NCBI RefSeq assembly: GCF_017873815.1
Contig: NZ_JAGGKQ010000002.1
Coordinates: forward strand, 62,001-126,000
Direction: 5' to 3'
From: Halorubrum alkaliphilum
Lineage (GTDB): Archaea; Halobacteriota; Halobacteria; Halobacteriales; Haloferacaceae
Length of the DNA: 64,000 bases
A model generated the notes under the pieces. That model saw only the letters and a program-made list of their open reading frames with translations. It was not told the DNA's origin and searched no databases. Positions 1 through 8,868 of the stretch are shown here, in pieces. A program made the position numbers and the translations under genes. Position 1 is the stretch's first letter. Each line of letters opens with the position of its first letter.

Positions 1-659
1 TCACGGCGGAAGACCTCGCTCGGCCCGTCATTCAGGTTCGGAACTTCGAGACTGGCACGCCCGAGTTCGAGATATACACGTTCAACCGGCAGGTCGTCAC
101 CGTCCCCCTGAACGACGAGGAGGGAGAAGAAAGCGAGACCGGAGTCGGCCGTATCGCCAAACAGGAGATCGAACGCGAGATCCGGTCGGTCGCGCACGGC
201 CACGTCGACGTCGAACTGAAGGGGAACGACGAGGCGATCGTCTACGTCGGCGAGGGCGACATCGGTACGGTGATCGGCAAGGGTGGCGGTCGGATCGCCG
301 ACATCGAGAACCGGCTCGGCATCGAGATCGACGTTCGCACCCACGACGAGAAGCCGGGCGGACGCGGTGCGGGCAGTGCGGGCGAAAACGGTGCCGGCGG
401 CGCGGGCGAGGCCGGCGGACAGGTCGGCGAGGAGCGCGGCTCCGTCGTCCAGCCGGAGATCACCTCCCGACACGTCGTTCTCGACGTCGAGGGTGGCGTC
501 GGCGAGACGGTCGAGGTCCGGGCGAACGGCGAATACCTCTTCACCGCCACGGTCGGTCGCGGGGGTGAGGTCCAGGTGTCGCGCGGCTCCGCGATCGCCG
601 AGGAGTTGGAGGACGCGATCGACCGGAAGCGGACGATCACCGTCGTTTCCGCACGCTGA
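1..659 (+). CDS. PINc/VapC-family ATPase with KH domain (3' end only)
   Basis: The open frame runs in from the left edge (first full codon at base 3) and stops at 657-659, leaving the last 218 residues. The fragment contains a KH-type RNA-binding segment with the GxxG loop in the string VIGKGGGRIADIE, followed by a Gly/Ala-rich acidic linker and a final beta-rich domain that ends in RTITVVSAR. This matches the C-terminus of the archaeal PIN-domain/PilT-type ATPase proteins, which carry an N-terminal PIN nuclease domain, a RecA-like ATPase and a KH domain. The first two domains lie outside the window, so the family call rests on the KH part and on my memory of haloarchaeal homologs. A role in RNA binding or processing is inferred only. 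Confidence 0.7.
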   Translation, partial: TAEDLARPVIQVRNFETGTPEFEIYTFNRQVVTVPLNDEEGEESETGVGRIAKQEIEREIRSVAHGHVDVELKGNDEAIVYVGEGDIGTVIGKGGGRIADIENRLGIEIDVRTHDEKPGGRGAGSAGENGAGGAGEAGGQVGEERGSVVQPEITSRHVVLDVEGGVGETVEVRANGEYLFTATVGRGGEVQVSRGSAIAEELEDAIDRKRTITVVSAR

Positions 660-783
660 GCGGGGAGATCGGCCAGCGCCGCTCACCGCGTTCCGTCGTT
701 TCACACGAACGGGTTCGACGATCGTCGATAAAATTCCCTCCTGAAAGATAACGCTTTTTTGATGGTGGTCGGAAGTACGTGGC

Positions 784-1926
784 ATGTCAGACGAGCTGAA
801 ACGCGGGTTGGAAGGCGTCCTCGTCACGGAGTCGGAGCTCAGTCACGTCGACGGGGAGGCTGGGAGGCTCGTGTACCGCGGGTACGACATCGAGGAGCTA
901 GCACGCGGCGCGAGCTACGAGGAAGTGCTGTACCTCCTCTGGCACGGTTCGTTGCCGACACGTGACGAACTCGACTCCTTCTCGGCGTCGCTCGCCGCCG
1001 AGCGCGACGTGGACTCGGAGGTGCTCGAAACGGTTCGGACGTTGGCCGACGCCGACGAGCGGCCGATGGCCGCGCTTCGAACCGCGACGTCGATGCTCTC
1101 GGCGTACGACGACGACGAGGCGGTCGAGAGCCGCGGAGAGACCATCGAACAGGGAACGCGGATCACGGCGAAGGTCCCGACCGTGCTGGCCGCTTTCGAG
1201 CGCGCTCGACAGGGCGAAGCGCCCGTCGACCCGGATCCCGACCTCTCACACGCCGGGAACTTCCTCTATATGCTCACCGGGGTCGAGCCCGACACCGTGA
1301 GCGAGGAGACGTTCGACATGGCGCTGACGCTCCACGCCGACCACGGGCTCAACGCCTCCACGTTCACGGCGATGGTGATCGGCTCGACGATGGCCGACGT
1401 CTATTCCGGCGTCACCGGCGGGATCGGGGCGCTCTCCGGATCGCTTCACGGCGGCGCGAACCAGGACGTGATGGAGCTACTTTATGAGATCGACGAGTCC
1501 TCGAAGGACCCGGTCCAGTGGGTGAAGGACGCTCGCGATGCGGGCCGTCGCATTCCCGGGTTCGGCCACCGGGTCTACGAAGTGAAGGACCCCCGTGCGC
1601 GTATCCTCGAGGACAAGCTCCGTGATCTCTCCGATTCCTCGGGCGATCGCACGTGGCTCGACTACACCACCGCCATCGAGGCGCACCTCACCGAGGAGGG
1701 GCTTCTGGAGAAGGGGATCGCCCCGAACGTCGACTTCTACTCCGGATCCGTCTACGACAGCATGGGTATCCCGATGGATCTGTTCACTCCCATCTTCGCG
1801 ATGAGCCGCGTCGGCGGCTGGGTCGCACACGTCGCCGAGTATCAAGAGGACAACCGCCTTATCCGTCCGCGCGCCCGGTACACTGGCCCCGAGTCCGCGG
1901 AGTTCGTTCCGATCGACGAGCGATAG
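784..1926 (+). CDS. citZ: citrate synthase
   Basis: This 380-residue protein condenses oxaloacetate with acetyl-CoA, the first step of the TCA cycle, in the cytoplasm. The catalytic triad typical of the family is visible: His222 in SGSLHGGANQ, His262 in PGFGHRVYEVKDPRARI and Asp317 in APNVDFYSG. The length is that of the short archaeal/Gram-positive dimeric type, not the longer Gram-negative type. The ATG at 784 is the obvious start because the N-terminus MSDELKRGLEGV aligns with archaeal homologs as I remember them. A run of six T at 755-760 lies between this gene and the preceding one. A 2-methylcitrate synthase activity cannot be excluded from sequence alone, since the two share all these motifs. 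Confidence 0.93.
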   Translation: MSDELKRGLEGVLVTESELSHVDGEAGRLVYRGYDIEELARGASYEEVLYLLWHGSLPTRDELDSFSASLAAERDVDSEVLETVRTLADADERPMAALRTATSMLSAYDDDEAVESRGETIEQGTRITAKVPTVLAAFERARQGEAPVDPDPDLSHAGNFLYMLTGVEPDTVSEETFDMALTLHADHGLNASTFTAMVIGSTMADVYSGVTGGIGALSGSLHGGANQDVMELLYEIDESSKDPVQWVKDARDAGRRIPGFGHRVYEVKDPRARILEDKLRDLSDSSGDRTWLDYTTAIEAHLTEEGLLEKGIAPNVDFYSGSVYDSMGIPMDLFTPIFAMSRVGGWVAHVAEYQEDNRLIRPRARYTGPESAEFVPIDER

Positions 1927-2002
1927 GCGAGTCTCGGGATGGGCGTGACCGGCGGGATCGGTGCTTATATATAAATCTTCGTCGGCGAAACCGCCGTTCT
2001 CG

Positions 2003-2020
2003 ACGGCCGAATTGGCCGTT
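2003..2020 (+). terminator. possible hairpin terminator after citrate synthase
   Basis: About 77 bases after the stop codon a six-base stem (ACGGCC / GGCCGT) closes a five-base loop GAATT and is followed by TTTATA. The stem is short and the T run is weak, so this is a candidate only. A TTATATATAA stretch at about 1965-1974 lies just upstream. Confidence 0.3.
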
Positions 2021-2096
2021 TATACGTCCCGTCAGTGTAGCGTTCGACGGATGAGTGACTCCGAATCGACGGTGAACGCCTTCCGTGATCCCAGTC

Positions 2097-2565
2097 GATC
2101 ACTTATAAGTCGTTGCTGGCGCGGTGACCTCCTTCAAGTCCCCAGTCGCTCGCTTATAAGTTGGTGACCGTGATCCGACGGCGAACTCCTTCAAAACCCC
2201 AGCCTGCTCCGGTCGAAGGGCTCGCTGCGCGCTGGAACGGGCTCGCGACGCTCGCCCTTTTTGAGTGCTTGCGTCGTCATCAGAACGCTCCGCGTTCTGA
2301 TCGGCTCACGAGAGCGGCGCTCTCGTGAACGCCCGTCTTCCCGGAGCAGGCTGCCCCTTTGAGTCCCACCCCGCACCCCCCGAACCTCAGGCCTCCCCAG
2401 CCTCGCCGCTCACGCCCTACGGGCGTTCGCGGCGTCCCTCGCGGGCTCCGAGCGGCCGCTTATAAGCGGCCGCTCGGAGGGGCGGGGCGAGAGCTTCGCT
2501 CTCGCTAGCAACTGGCGGCTCCGCCGCCGGTGACGCCGCCGCATGATCTGTTATATATCGCGTCC
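2097..2565 (+). repeat. structured intergenic repeat element, copy A (diverged, longest)
   Basis: This copy fills most of the 656-base gap between citrate synthase and the acyl-CoA dehydrogenase; no gene is visible in the gap. Landmarks shared with the other two copies are CCCCAGC followed by the left arm of a long stem (CAGCCTGCTCCGG at about 2200), the right arm CCGGAGCAGGCTG at about 2340, then CTGCCCCTTTGAGTCCC, CCTCCCCAGCCTCGC and a distal TATATAT box near 2550. The 5' module, with a CTTATAAGT box and a CCCCAG motif, is repeated: CTTATAAGT occurs at about 2102 and 2154, each spaced roughly 55 bases from the next CCCCAG module. The large loop between the stem arms carries further small hairpins, for example AGAACGC/GCGTTCT near 2282-2299. 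No coding capacity is convincing. Confidence 0.75.
2446..2479. repeat. 34-base perfect palindrome inside repeat copy A
   Basis: The half-site CTCCGAGCGGCCGCTTA is followed directly by its exact reverse complement, centred on TTATAA. Copy B has an unrelated-sequence palindrome at the equivalent place with the same TTATAA centre. Confidence 0.9.
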
Positions 2566-2582
2566 TCTCGGGCCGCTGGAGG

Positions 2583-3746
2583 CTATTCGAACGCCGCGAT
2601 CCCGGTCAGGTCCTCGCCGAGGATCAGGCTGTGGATATCGTGGGTACCCTCGTAGGTGTACACCGTCTCCATGTTCGCCATATGGCGCATCGGCGAGTAG
2701 TCGGTCGTGATCCCGTTGCCGCCGAGCATCTCGCGGGCGACTCGCGACTGGTCCCTTGCGGTCCGGACGTTGTTCCGTTTCGCCATCGAGACGTGTTGCG
2801 GCCGGAGGTCGCCGCGCTCTTTCAGCTCTGCGAGCCGATACGCGAGCAGCTGTGCGGTCGTTATCTCCGTCGCCATCTCCGCGAGCTTCTCCTGTTGGAG
2901 CTGGAACCGGGCGATCGGACCGCCGAACTGGTCGCGGTCGAGCGCGTACTCACGGGCCTGCTCGAAACAGTCGCGAGCCGCGCCGACCGCCCCCCACGCG
3001 ATCCCGAATCGAGCCTGCGTGAGACACGACAGCGGTCCTTTCATCCCCTCGACGCCCGGCAGCCGGTTCTCGGCGGGAATACGGACGTTTTGAAGACTGA
3101 TCTCGCCCGTGATCGACGCCCGAAGCGAGAGCTTGTCGTGAATCGCCGCCGTCGTCACGCCGTCACGGTCGGTCTCGACGAGGAACCCTCGGACCGGAGT
3201 TCCCTCAGCGGAGCTCTCGCGAGCCCACACGACCGCGACGTCCGCGATCGGCGAGTTCGTGATCCACGTCTTCGAGCCGTTGAGGACGTACTCGTCACCG
3301 TCGGCCTCGGCGGTGGTCTCCATCGCTGAGGGGTTCGAGCCGTGTTCCGGCTCCGTCAGCCCGAAACAGCCGACCGCTTCGCCCTCCCCCAGCGCGGGGA
3401 GCCAACGCTCCTTCTGCTCGTCGCTGCCGAACGCGTGGATCGGGTACATCACCAGAGCCCCCTGAACGCTCGCCATCGACCGGAGCCCGGAGTCACACGC
3501 CTCCAGCTCCTGCATCAACAGCCCGTACGCTGTCTCCGAGACGTTCGGGAGACCGTATCCGTCGAGGTTGGGCGCGTAAAACCCCATCTCACCCATCTCC
3601 TCGATCAGCTCCGTCGGAAACGTCCCCTCTTGGAAGTGGTCGCCGATGTCGGGGCGGACACGCTCCTCGACGAACCGACGAGCCGTGTCGCGGATCAGCC
3701 GTTCCTCCTCGCCGAGATCGGACTCCAGTCCCACGTAATCGAGCAT
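2583..3746 (-). CDS. acyl-CoA dehydrogenase, glutaryl-CoA dehydrogenase type
   Basis: A 387-residue FAD enzyme of the acyl-CoA dehydrogenase superfamily. The signature GCFGLTEPEHGSNPSAM (about 127-142) binds substrate and flavin, and the catalytic glutamate is E366 in TYEGTHDIHSLILG. The position of this Glu and the phrase GGNGITTDYSPMRHMANMETVYTYEGTHD are typical of the glutaryl-CoA dehydrogenase branch (oxidation with or without decarboxylation to crotonyl-CoA). An in-frame ATG exists nine codons upstream, but I start at 3746 because MLDYVGLESDLGEEERLIRD begins the family's first helix. The gene stands alone on the minus strand, followed 77 bases upstream by the next minus-strand stop. Other short- or branched-chain acyl-CoA substrates remain possible. 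Confidence 0.85.
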   Translation of the reverse strand: MLDYVGLESDLGEEERLIRDTARRFVEERVRPDIGDHFQEGTFPTELIEEMGEMGFYAPNLDGYGLPNVSETAYGLLMQELEACDSGLRSMASVQGALVMYPIHAFGSDEQKERWLPALGEGEAVGCFGLTEPEHGSNPSAMETTAEADGDEYVLNGSKTWITNSPIADVAVVWARESSAEGTPVRGFLVETDRDGVTTAAIHDKLSLRASITGEISLQNVRIPAENRLPGVEGMKGPLSCLTQARFGIAWGAVGAARDCFEQAREYALDRDQFGGPIARFQLQQEKLAEMATEITTAQLLAYRLAELKERGDLRPQHVSMAKRNNVRTARDQSRVAREMLGGNGITTDYSPMRHMANMETVYTYEGTHDIHSLILGEDLTGIAAFE

Positions 3747-3822
3747 GAACAACCATGGGAGAGGGCCGGGCAAAAACGGATCGGGGTCGGGCGTGACGAT
3801 CGGTCCGGCCGCGAACGGGACG

Positions 3823-5055
3823 CTATTCGATGCGTTCGCGCGCGTACTTCGCCAACAGCGGAAGGTCGTCGAGGTGGATCAGCTTCGACATCGCACGCTT
3901 CTCGCCCTGGTTCGCCTTCGCGAGCGTGTCATCGTCAGTCCGCCGGAGGTCCCGCATCAGCCGGTCGTAGCGTTCGTTGGGTGCGAGATACAACAGTTCG
4001 GTGAGCATCAGCCGCGCGTTCATCCGCGGGGCGACGTCGCGGTGCCAGAGCGTCTCGTAGATCGAGAGGCTCTCGGCGTCCGTCGGTTGGTTGGCGTCCG
4101 TGAGACACCGGTCGATGGCGGCTGCGGCCGCACGCGCGGACTTCATCCCTTTGTGGATCCCCTCGCCCCACAGCGGGTCGATGGTCGGAACCGTGTCCCC
4201 GATGGCGAGGAACGAGTCCGTATGCATCCGACCGGGCCGCTGGATGTGTGCGGAGCCGCGGTGGACCTTCCCCTCGATCTTCTCGGCCCCGTCGAACCGT
4301 GGATCCCGGTCGATCCATCCCTCGAGGTAGCCGTCGACGGTCTGGCCCTCCTCGGCGAACTCGCGGTGACGGTCGTTCTGGATGTAACAGATACCGACTT
4401 TCGCCGACTCCTCGCCCGTGGCGAAGATCCACGAGTAGCCGCCGGGCGCGATCTCGTGATCCAGTCGGAGCATCATCGCGCGACGGAGGTCCGCGAACTC
4501 GGGGTGATCGAGGTCGACGCCGTCCATCTCGTACTCGATCCCGATCGCCTGGTTCTCGCGTTCGAGGTCGACGACGTCGAGCGCGCTCGCGATGGGTGCG
4601 GCGGGACCGGTGGCGTCGACGACGACGTCGGCGTACACCTCCTCGCTACCCGCGTATTTCACGCCCTCGATGACGCCGTCATCGTCGAGGATCGGTCGCG
4701 ACACGCGGGCGTCGAACCGGTACTCCGCGCCCGACTCGCGGCCGTCCTCGACGAGGAACTGCTTGAACTCGGCGAACTCGAGGACGGCACCCGGCTGATA
4801 GGACTCGTAGTGGTCGTTCGGTGACTCCAATACGACGTTGTCGGTGTACGACATCACGACGTCGTCGGGGATCCCGAACGAGGCCATCATGGAGGGGAAC
4901 GTCCCGGCCGTGGACTTGTTGCTCTGTCGCGGGAACTCGTCTTCCGGTTCGGTTTCGAGAACGACGACGTCGTAGTTTCGGGCCGCCAGATCGCGGGCAC
5001 ACTGCGCGCCCGCCGGGCCGGCACCAGCGATGACGACGTCGTAGCGGTCTGGCAT
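3823..5055 (-). CDS. geranylgeranyl reductase family FAD-dependent oxidoreductase
   Basis: This 410-residue protein starts MPDRYDVVIAGAGPAGAQCA, with the FAD-binding GxGxxG at residues 11-16. The mid region contains DVVVDATGPAAP and the later FLAIGDTVPTIDPLWGEGIHKGM, the second FAD motif (GD) of the geranylgeranyl reductase/p-hydroxybenzoate hydroxylase fold. Family members reduce geranylgeranyl chains, including those of archaeal ether lipids, or other isoprenoids. An upstream extension to 5115 is in frame, but the start at 5055 puts the FAD motif at the usual distance. The substrate is not determined by sequence, because haloarchaea carry several paralogs, so I give no symbol. Confidence 0.8.
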   Translation of the reverse strand: MPDRYDVVIAGAGPAGAQCARDLAARNYDVVVLETEPEDEFPRQSNKSTAGTFPSMMASFGIPDDVVMSYTDNVVLESPNDHYESYQPGAVLEFAEFKQFLVEDGRESGAEYRFDARVSRPILDDDGVIEGVKYAGSEEVYADVVVDATGPAAPIASALDVVDLERENQAIGIEYEMDGVDLDHPEFADLRRAMMLRLDHEIAPGGYSWIFATGEESAKVGICYIQNDRHREFAEEGQTVDGYLEGWIDRDPRFDGAEKIEGKVHRGSAHIQRPGRMHTDSFLAIGDTVPTIDPLWGEGIHKGMKSARAAAAAIDRCLTDANQPTDAESLSIYETLWHRDVAPRMNARLMLTELLYLAPNERYDRLMRDLRRTDDDTLAKANQGEKRAMSKLIHLDDLPLLAKYARERIE

Positions 5056-5261
5056 ATACCATACATACGAACGCGCGTAATTAGGTTTGCCGGAACGGCA
5101 CGGATATCGGCACAAGACGCCCGTCGTCGACCGATTTTGGCGAGGAATGGAGGACGGATTCGAGCCGCTGCTGTGACTGACAGGATGATCGGTAGAAACC
5201 CCAACGCGGACGAACCGAAACGGGTTCGACGGGGTCGAGCGGGAAGCGGCTCCGACGCGTT

Positions 5262-6125
5262 TCAGTAAAACTCTCGAACGAGGTCGGTCGCACCCTCGGG
5301 CGCGCCGTCGGGGAGCACGGACATGTCCTCGTCGACGCCGTGTTGCTCGTGGTACGGCACGGAGTTCTCGTCCTGATAGAAGATACCTTGGTACTCCTTA
5401 TCGGAGTCGAGGATCGCCTCCTTGGCGGCGTCACGGTCGGACGGATCGTGGTCCGCCTCTTTGAGGTCGACTAGCGAGTCACGGAAGTAGTCGTACGTGT
5501 CCACGTCGTTGAACGTGACACACGGCGAATAGACGTTGACGAAGCCGAACCCGTCGTGTTCGACCGCTTTCTGGATGATCTCCTGATGCCGCAGCGCGTC
5601 GGAAGAGAACGACTGTGCGATGAACGTCGCGCCCGACGCGAGCGCCAGCGCGTGGGGGTTGACGGGCGGCTGCTTGGGCCCGTCGGGGCTCGTCGATGTC
5701 TCGAAGTCCTCACGCGAGGTCGGCGACGCCTGCCCCTTCGTCAGCCCGTAGATGCGGTTGTCCATCACGACGTAGGTCATGTCGACGTTGCGTCGGACCG
5801 CATGGACGAAGTGACCCGCACCGATGGAGTAGCCGTCGCCGTCGCCGCCGGCGACCATCACTTCGATGTCGGGTCGCGCCATCTTCACACCCGTCCCGAC
5901 CGGTAGGGCGCGGCCGTGGACGCCGTGAAGCGCGTAGCTGTGCATGTACGTGCCGATCTTTCCGGAACAGCCGATGCCGGCGACGACGAAAGTGTTGTCG
6001 GGGTCGTTGCCCGTCTCCGCGAGGGCCTTCATCATCCCGTTCATCGTGCCGAAGTCGCCACATCCTGGACACCAGGTCGGCTGCTTGTCGGATTTGAAAT
6101 CCGTGAATCGAATGTCTGAGCTCAT
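5262..6125 (-). CDS. korB: 2-oxoacid:ferredoxin oxidoreductase, beta subunit (KorB type)
   Basis: A 287-residue thiamine-diphosphate subunit. Residues 18-26 (WCPGCGDFG) form the conserved Cys-containing N-terminal motif, and GGDGDGYSIGAGH (93-105) plus the N at 123 form the TPP/Mg site. With the alpha subunit three bases upstream it forms the haloarchaeal two-subunit enzyme that decarboxylates a 2-oxoacid to acyl-CoA and reduces ferredoxin, replacing the NAD-linked dehydrogenase of the TCA cycle. Subunit lengths (585 and 287) fit the 2-oxoglutarate enzyme of Halobacterium better than the longer pyruvate enzyme, but this assignment rests on size and memory, not a direct comparison. It is surely cotranscribed with its partner. 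Confidence 0.88.
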   Translation of the reverse strand: MSSDIRFTDFKSDKQPTWCPGCGDFGTMNGMMKALAETGNDPDNTFVVAGIGCSGKIGTYMHSYALHGVHGRALPVGTGVKMARPDIEVMVAGGDGDGYSIGAGHFVHAVRRNVDMTYVVMDNRIYGLTKGQASPTSREDFETSTSPDGPKQPPVNPHALALASGATFIAQSFSSDALRHQEIIQKAVEHDGFGFVNVYSPCVTFNDVDTYDYFRDSLVDLKEADHDPSDRDAAKEAILDSDKEYQGIFYQDENSVPYHEQHGVDEDMSVLPDGAPEGATDLVREFY

Positions 6126-6128
6126 TGG

Positions 6129-7886
6129 TTACGCCTCCACCCCCGTCGTGAGGGTTGCTTTGATCTCCGCTGCGAGTTCGTCGGCCTTGAATCGCACGCC
6201 GGTGTACTTGTTCACGCGGTCGACGCGTTCGAGCACGTCGTGTTCGACGATGTCCGCGAACTGTCCGGTCTCGTTACACTCGACGACGACGACGTTCTCG
6301 GCCGCCTCGACGGCGTCAGTGAGGTCCGGCCGCGGGAAGACATACGGAACCGAGAGCACCCGTACGTCGACCCCGTCGTCCGCGAGGAGATCGAGCGCCT
6401 CGACGAGCGCCCCCTCGTTCGAGCCCCACGTGATGACGAGGTTCTCCGCGTCAGCGTCGCCGAACTCGCGCGGGCTCCAGTCCTCGCGCGCCTCGGCGGT
6501 CTCGACCTTCCGGTTGCGCTTGTCGACCTGTTCGACGCGCATCTCGGTGTCCTCGGTCCGTCGACCCTGCTCGTCGTGTTCGAGTCCGGTCGACATGTGT
6601 GCCCCGTCGGCGGTGCCGGGGAACGCCCGCGGCGAGATCCCGTCGTCGGTGATCTCGTGGGGCTGGAAGCCGCCCGACTCGCTCAGGTGGCCGTCGATGT
6701 TCGACTCGTCGACGACGAAGCCGCGGTCGATCTCGACTTCGTCCATATCGAACGCCTCCGGCGAGAACGTCTGCTCGGTGACCGCCATCGAGAGGTCGGC
6801 GGTAAGGTAGACGGGGAGCTGGTACTTCTCGGCGAGGTTGAACGCCTCGACGGTCTTCCAGAAACACTCGTCTATCGTCGTCGGCGCGACCACGAACCGG
6901 GGGATCTCGCCGTGGCCGCCGTACAGCATGTGGTTCAGGTCACCTTGTTCCTGCTTCGTCGGCATCCCCGTCGAGGGGCCCGAGCGCATCACGTTACAGA
7001 TGACGAGCGGGGTCTCCGAGGTGGCGATCAGTCCGAACGTCTCCGTCATCAGGTCGATTCCGGGACCCGAAGTGGCCGTCATCGCGCGCGCGCCACCGCG
7101 GGCGGCCCCGAGCGCCATGTTGATCGCGGACAGCTCGTCTTCCGCCTGAACGACGTGGCCGCCGTACTGCTCGATACGGCCGGTCAAGTACGTCATCACG
7201 TCGGTCGCGGGCGTGATCGGGTAGCCGGCGTAAAAGCGGCAGCCCGCGGCGATGGCGCCCATCCCGATCGCCTCGTCGCCGTTGAGGAGGACGTAATCCT
7301 CGTCGGTCGTCTCCAAGTCGTAGTCGAACTCGTGGTCGTACTCCTTGGCGACGTACGACTGGCCCGCGCGGGCCGCCTCCTTGTTGTTGTCGACGAGTTT
7401 CTGCCCTTTGTCGCCGAACCGCTTTTCGAGCGCGGAGTCGAGGTTCTCGATGGGGAACTCGGCGACCTCACAGGCCGCGCCGAGCGCGACGACGTTCCGC
7501 ATGATCGCTCCCCCGGCCTCTTCGGCGAGCCGCTTGAGCGGAACGTCGAGACCGATCATCTCGTCGGGGATCTCGACGTTCTGCATCGTCGTTCGCTCGC
7601 CATCGTAGATGATCACGGATCCTCCGTGGAGCTCGTCGAGGTTCTCCTCGATCGTCCGGGGGGTCAACGCGATGAGCACGTCGAGTCGGTCAACGACGCT
7701 CTGTACCTTGTCGACGGATGTCCGCACCTTATACGCGGTGTAGCCGCCCCGGATCCGCGAGGCGAAGTCCTTCGACGTGAACACGTGTCGACCCGCTCGG
7801 GAGAGCGCTTGCGCGAAGATCTTCCCGGTCGAGTCGATGCCGTCGCCGGCCTCCCCGCCGACGGCCCAGTTGAAGTCCGCAGCCAT
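6129..7886 (-). CDS. korA: 2-oxoacid:ferredoxin oxidoreductase, alpha subunit (KorA type)
   Basis: This 585-residue protein has the gamma domain fused in front of the alpha domain. The N-terminus MAADFNWAVGGEAGDGIDSTG is the gamma-domain motif, and the alpha part begins near residue 195 with LLNGDEAIGMGAIAAGCRFYAGYPITPATD, where YPITP is the substrate/TPP motif. The open frame continues 38 codons upstream, but that stretch overlaps the AT-rich promoter region and does not resemble the family, so 7886 is the start. The beta subunit follows after a three-base gap. Two-subunit enzymes of this kind oxidise 2-oxoglutarate or pyruvate with CoA and ferredoxin; the subunit sizes favour 2-oxoglutarate. 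Confidence 0.88.
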   Translation of the reverse strand: MAADFNWAVGGEAGDGIDSTGKIFAQALSRAGRHVFTSKDFASRIRGGYTAYKVRTSVDKVQSVVDRLDVLIALTPRTIEENLDELHGGSVIIYDGERTTMQNVEIPDEMIGLDVPLKRLAEEAGGAIMRNVVALGAACEVAEFPIENLDSALEKRFGDKGQKLVDNNKEAARAGQSYVAKEYDHEFDYDLETTDEDYVLLNGDEAIGMGAIAAGCRFYAGYPITPATDVMTYLTGRIEQYGGHVVQAEDELSAINMALGAARGGARAMTATSGPGIDLMTETFGLIATSETPLVICNVMRSGPSTGMPTKQEQGDLNHMLYGGHGEIPRFVVAPTTIDECFWKTVEAFNLAEKYQLPVYLTADLSMAVTEQTFSPEAFDMDEVEIDRGFVVDESNIDGHLSESGGFQPHEITDDGISPRAFPGTADGAHMSTGLEHDEQGRRTEDTEMRVEQVDKRNRKVETAEAREDWSPREFGDADAENLVITWGSNEGALVEALDLLADDGVDVRVLSVPYVFPRPDLTDAVEAAENVVVVECNETGQFADIVEHDVLERVDRVNKYTGVRFKADELAAEIKATLTTGVEA

Positions 7887-7958
7887 TGCTATGTCGCAGG
7901 TTTCGCCGGACTCATCAAAAGGCTTCTGGAAGGAGCTATCGACTGAGTTTAAAACGAA

Positions 7959-8027
7959 CGTCCAATTATATATAGTATTCAAGGTAAATATAGCGTACAT
8001 AGCCTGTTAACGAATTATAATTGGACG
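7959..8027. promoter_or_regulatory. divergent promoter region with two identical outward-facing 12-base boxes
   Basis: The sequence TATAATTGGACG occurs on the plus strand at 8016-8027 and on the minus strand at 7970-7959, forming a perfect 12-base inverted repeat around a 45-base AT-rich spacer. Each box points toward one of the two flanking genes (korA on the left, the flavin reductase on the right). The AT content stands out sharply from the GC-rich surroundings. I read it as two TATA-type promoters sharing one element; a regulator binding both arms is an alternative. Confidence 0.6.
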
Positions 8028-8157
8028 AATGTTTTCCATAACCCTCACGATCGACCCTCGTCGTCCCATTTGATTTCGACATCCGTCGAAAAGGGATTGC
8101 GATCGGTTCGTCGGGACGGACGGGAACACGTTTGTGTCCGAGGACCCCATCGAGGAT

Positions 8158-8802
8158 ATGGATGCGACAGTCACGGTAGCTACGGTCGAAACGGTCGGCC
8201 CGGACACGTACGCGATCCGGTTCGATACCCCCGACGGGTTCACCGCGGAGCCCGGACAGTTCGTGAAGCTCGGAACCGAGATCGACGGCGAGCACGTCGC
8301 CCGGTTCTACACGCTCTCCTCGCCGACGGTCGACGAGACTTTCGAGGTCACGGTCGGGATCGACCCCGAGGAGGGCGGCGAGTTCTCCGCGTTCCTCGCC
8401 GATGTCGAGGCGGGCACCGAGATGACGCTCTCGGGCCCGTTCGGCGATCAGCACTACGACGGCGAGACACGCGCGGTGGTCGTCGCCGGAGGTCCGGGCG
8501 TCGGTCCGGCCGTCGCCATCGCGGAGCGCGCGCTCGACGAGGACGCCGAGACCGCGATCGTCTACCGCGACGACGATGTCTCACACGCGGACCGACTCGA
8601 CGACCTACGGGCCCGTGGCGCGGCGGTTCGTCTCCTCGACGCTGACGAGCCGCTCGACGACGCGGTCGACGAAGTCCTGACGGGTGCCGACGGCGAGACG
8701 TTCTTCGTCTACGGTTTCGCTGATCTGGTTGCCGACGCCGAAGCAGCGATCGAGGCCGCCGGCGGCGACGCCGACGCCGCGAAGGTCGAGAACTTCGGAT
8801 AG
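8158..8802 (+). CDS. FAD-binding oxidoreductase of the ferredoxin-NADP reductase family
   Basis: A 214-residue protein with the two-domain layout of this family. Residues about 45-57 (HVARFYTLSSPTV) hold the RxYTxSS FAD-binding motif, GPFGD follows near 95, and AVVVAGGPGVGPAVAIAERAL (about 105-125) begins the NAD(P)-binding domain. No iron-sulfur domain is attached. I use the ATG at 8158, where GAGG precedes the start; a GTG at 8134 in the same frame would add eight residues and is also possible. It is divergent from korA and shares a promoter motif with it, which suggests, but does not show, a link to ferredoxin-dependent electron flow. Confidence 0.75.
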   Translation: MDATVTVATVETVGPDTYAIRFDTPDGFTAEPGQFVKLGTEIDGEHVARFYTLSSPTVDETFEVTVGIDPEEGGEFSAFLADVEAGTEMTLSGPFGDQHYDGETRAVVVAGGPGVGPAVAIAERALDEDAETAIVYRDDDVSHADRLDDLRARGAAVRLLDADEPLDDAVDEVLTGADGETFFVYGFADLVADAEAAIEAAGGDADAAKVENFG

Positions 8803-8868
8803 GCCATCGGTCCGGCCGCGATCGATCCGCTTACCCCCGGGAACCCGCTGCGGTCGAGCGGGCAGACC

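Noticed and set aside
2046-2580. Possible CRISPR array in the copy A region
   Set aside because: The repeats are too few, too different and differ in spacing; no cas genes are present.
6240-7946. A 568-codon open frame on the plus strand opposite korA
   Set aside because: It is a mirror of the korA gene produced by high GC codon bias; the composition (Arg/Asp/Val strings) matches no family and korA's motifs are clear.
8134-8157. Upstream GTG start for the flavin reductase
   Set aside because: It is possible but the ATG at 8158 has a GAGG in front and the family N-terminus begins there; kept as an alternative only.
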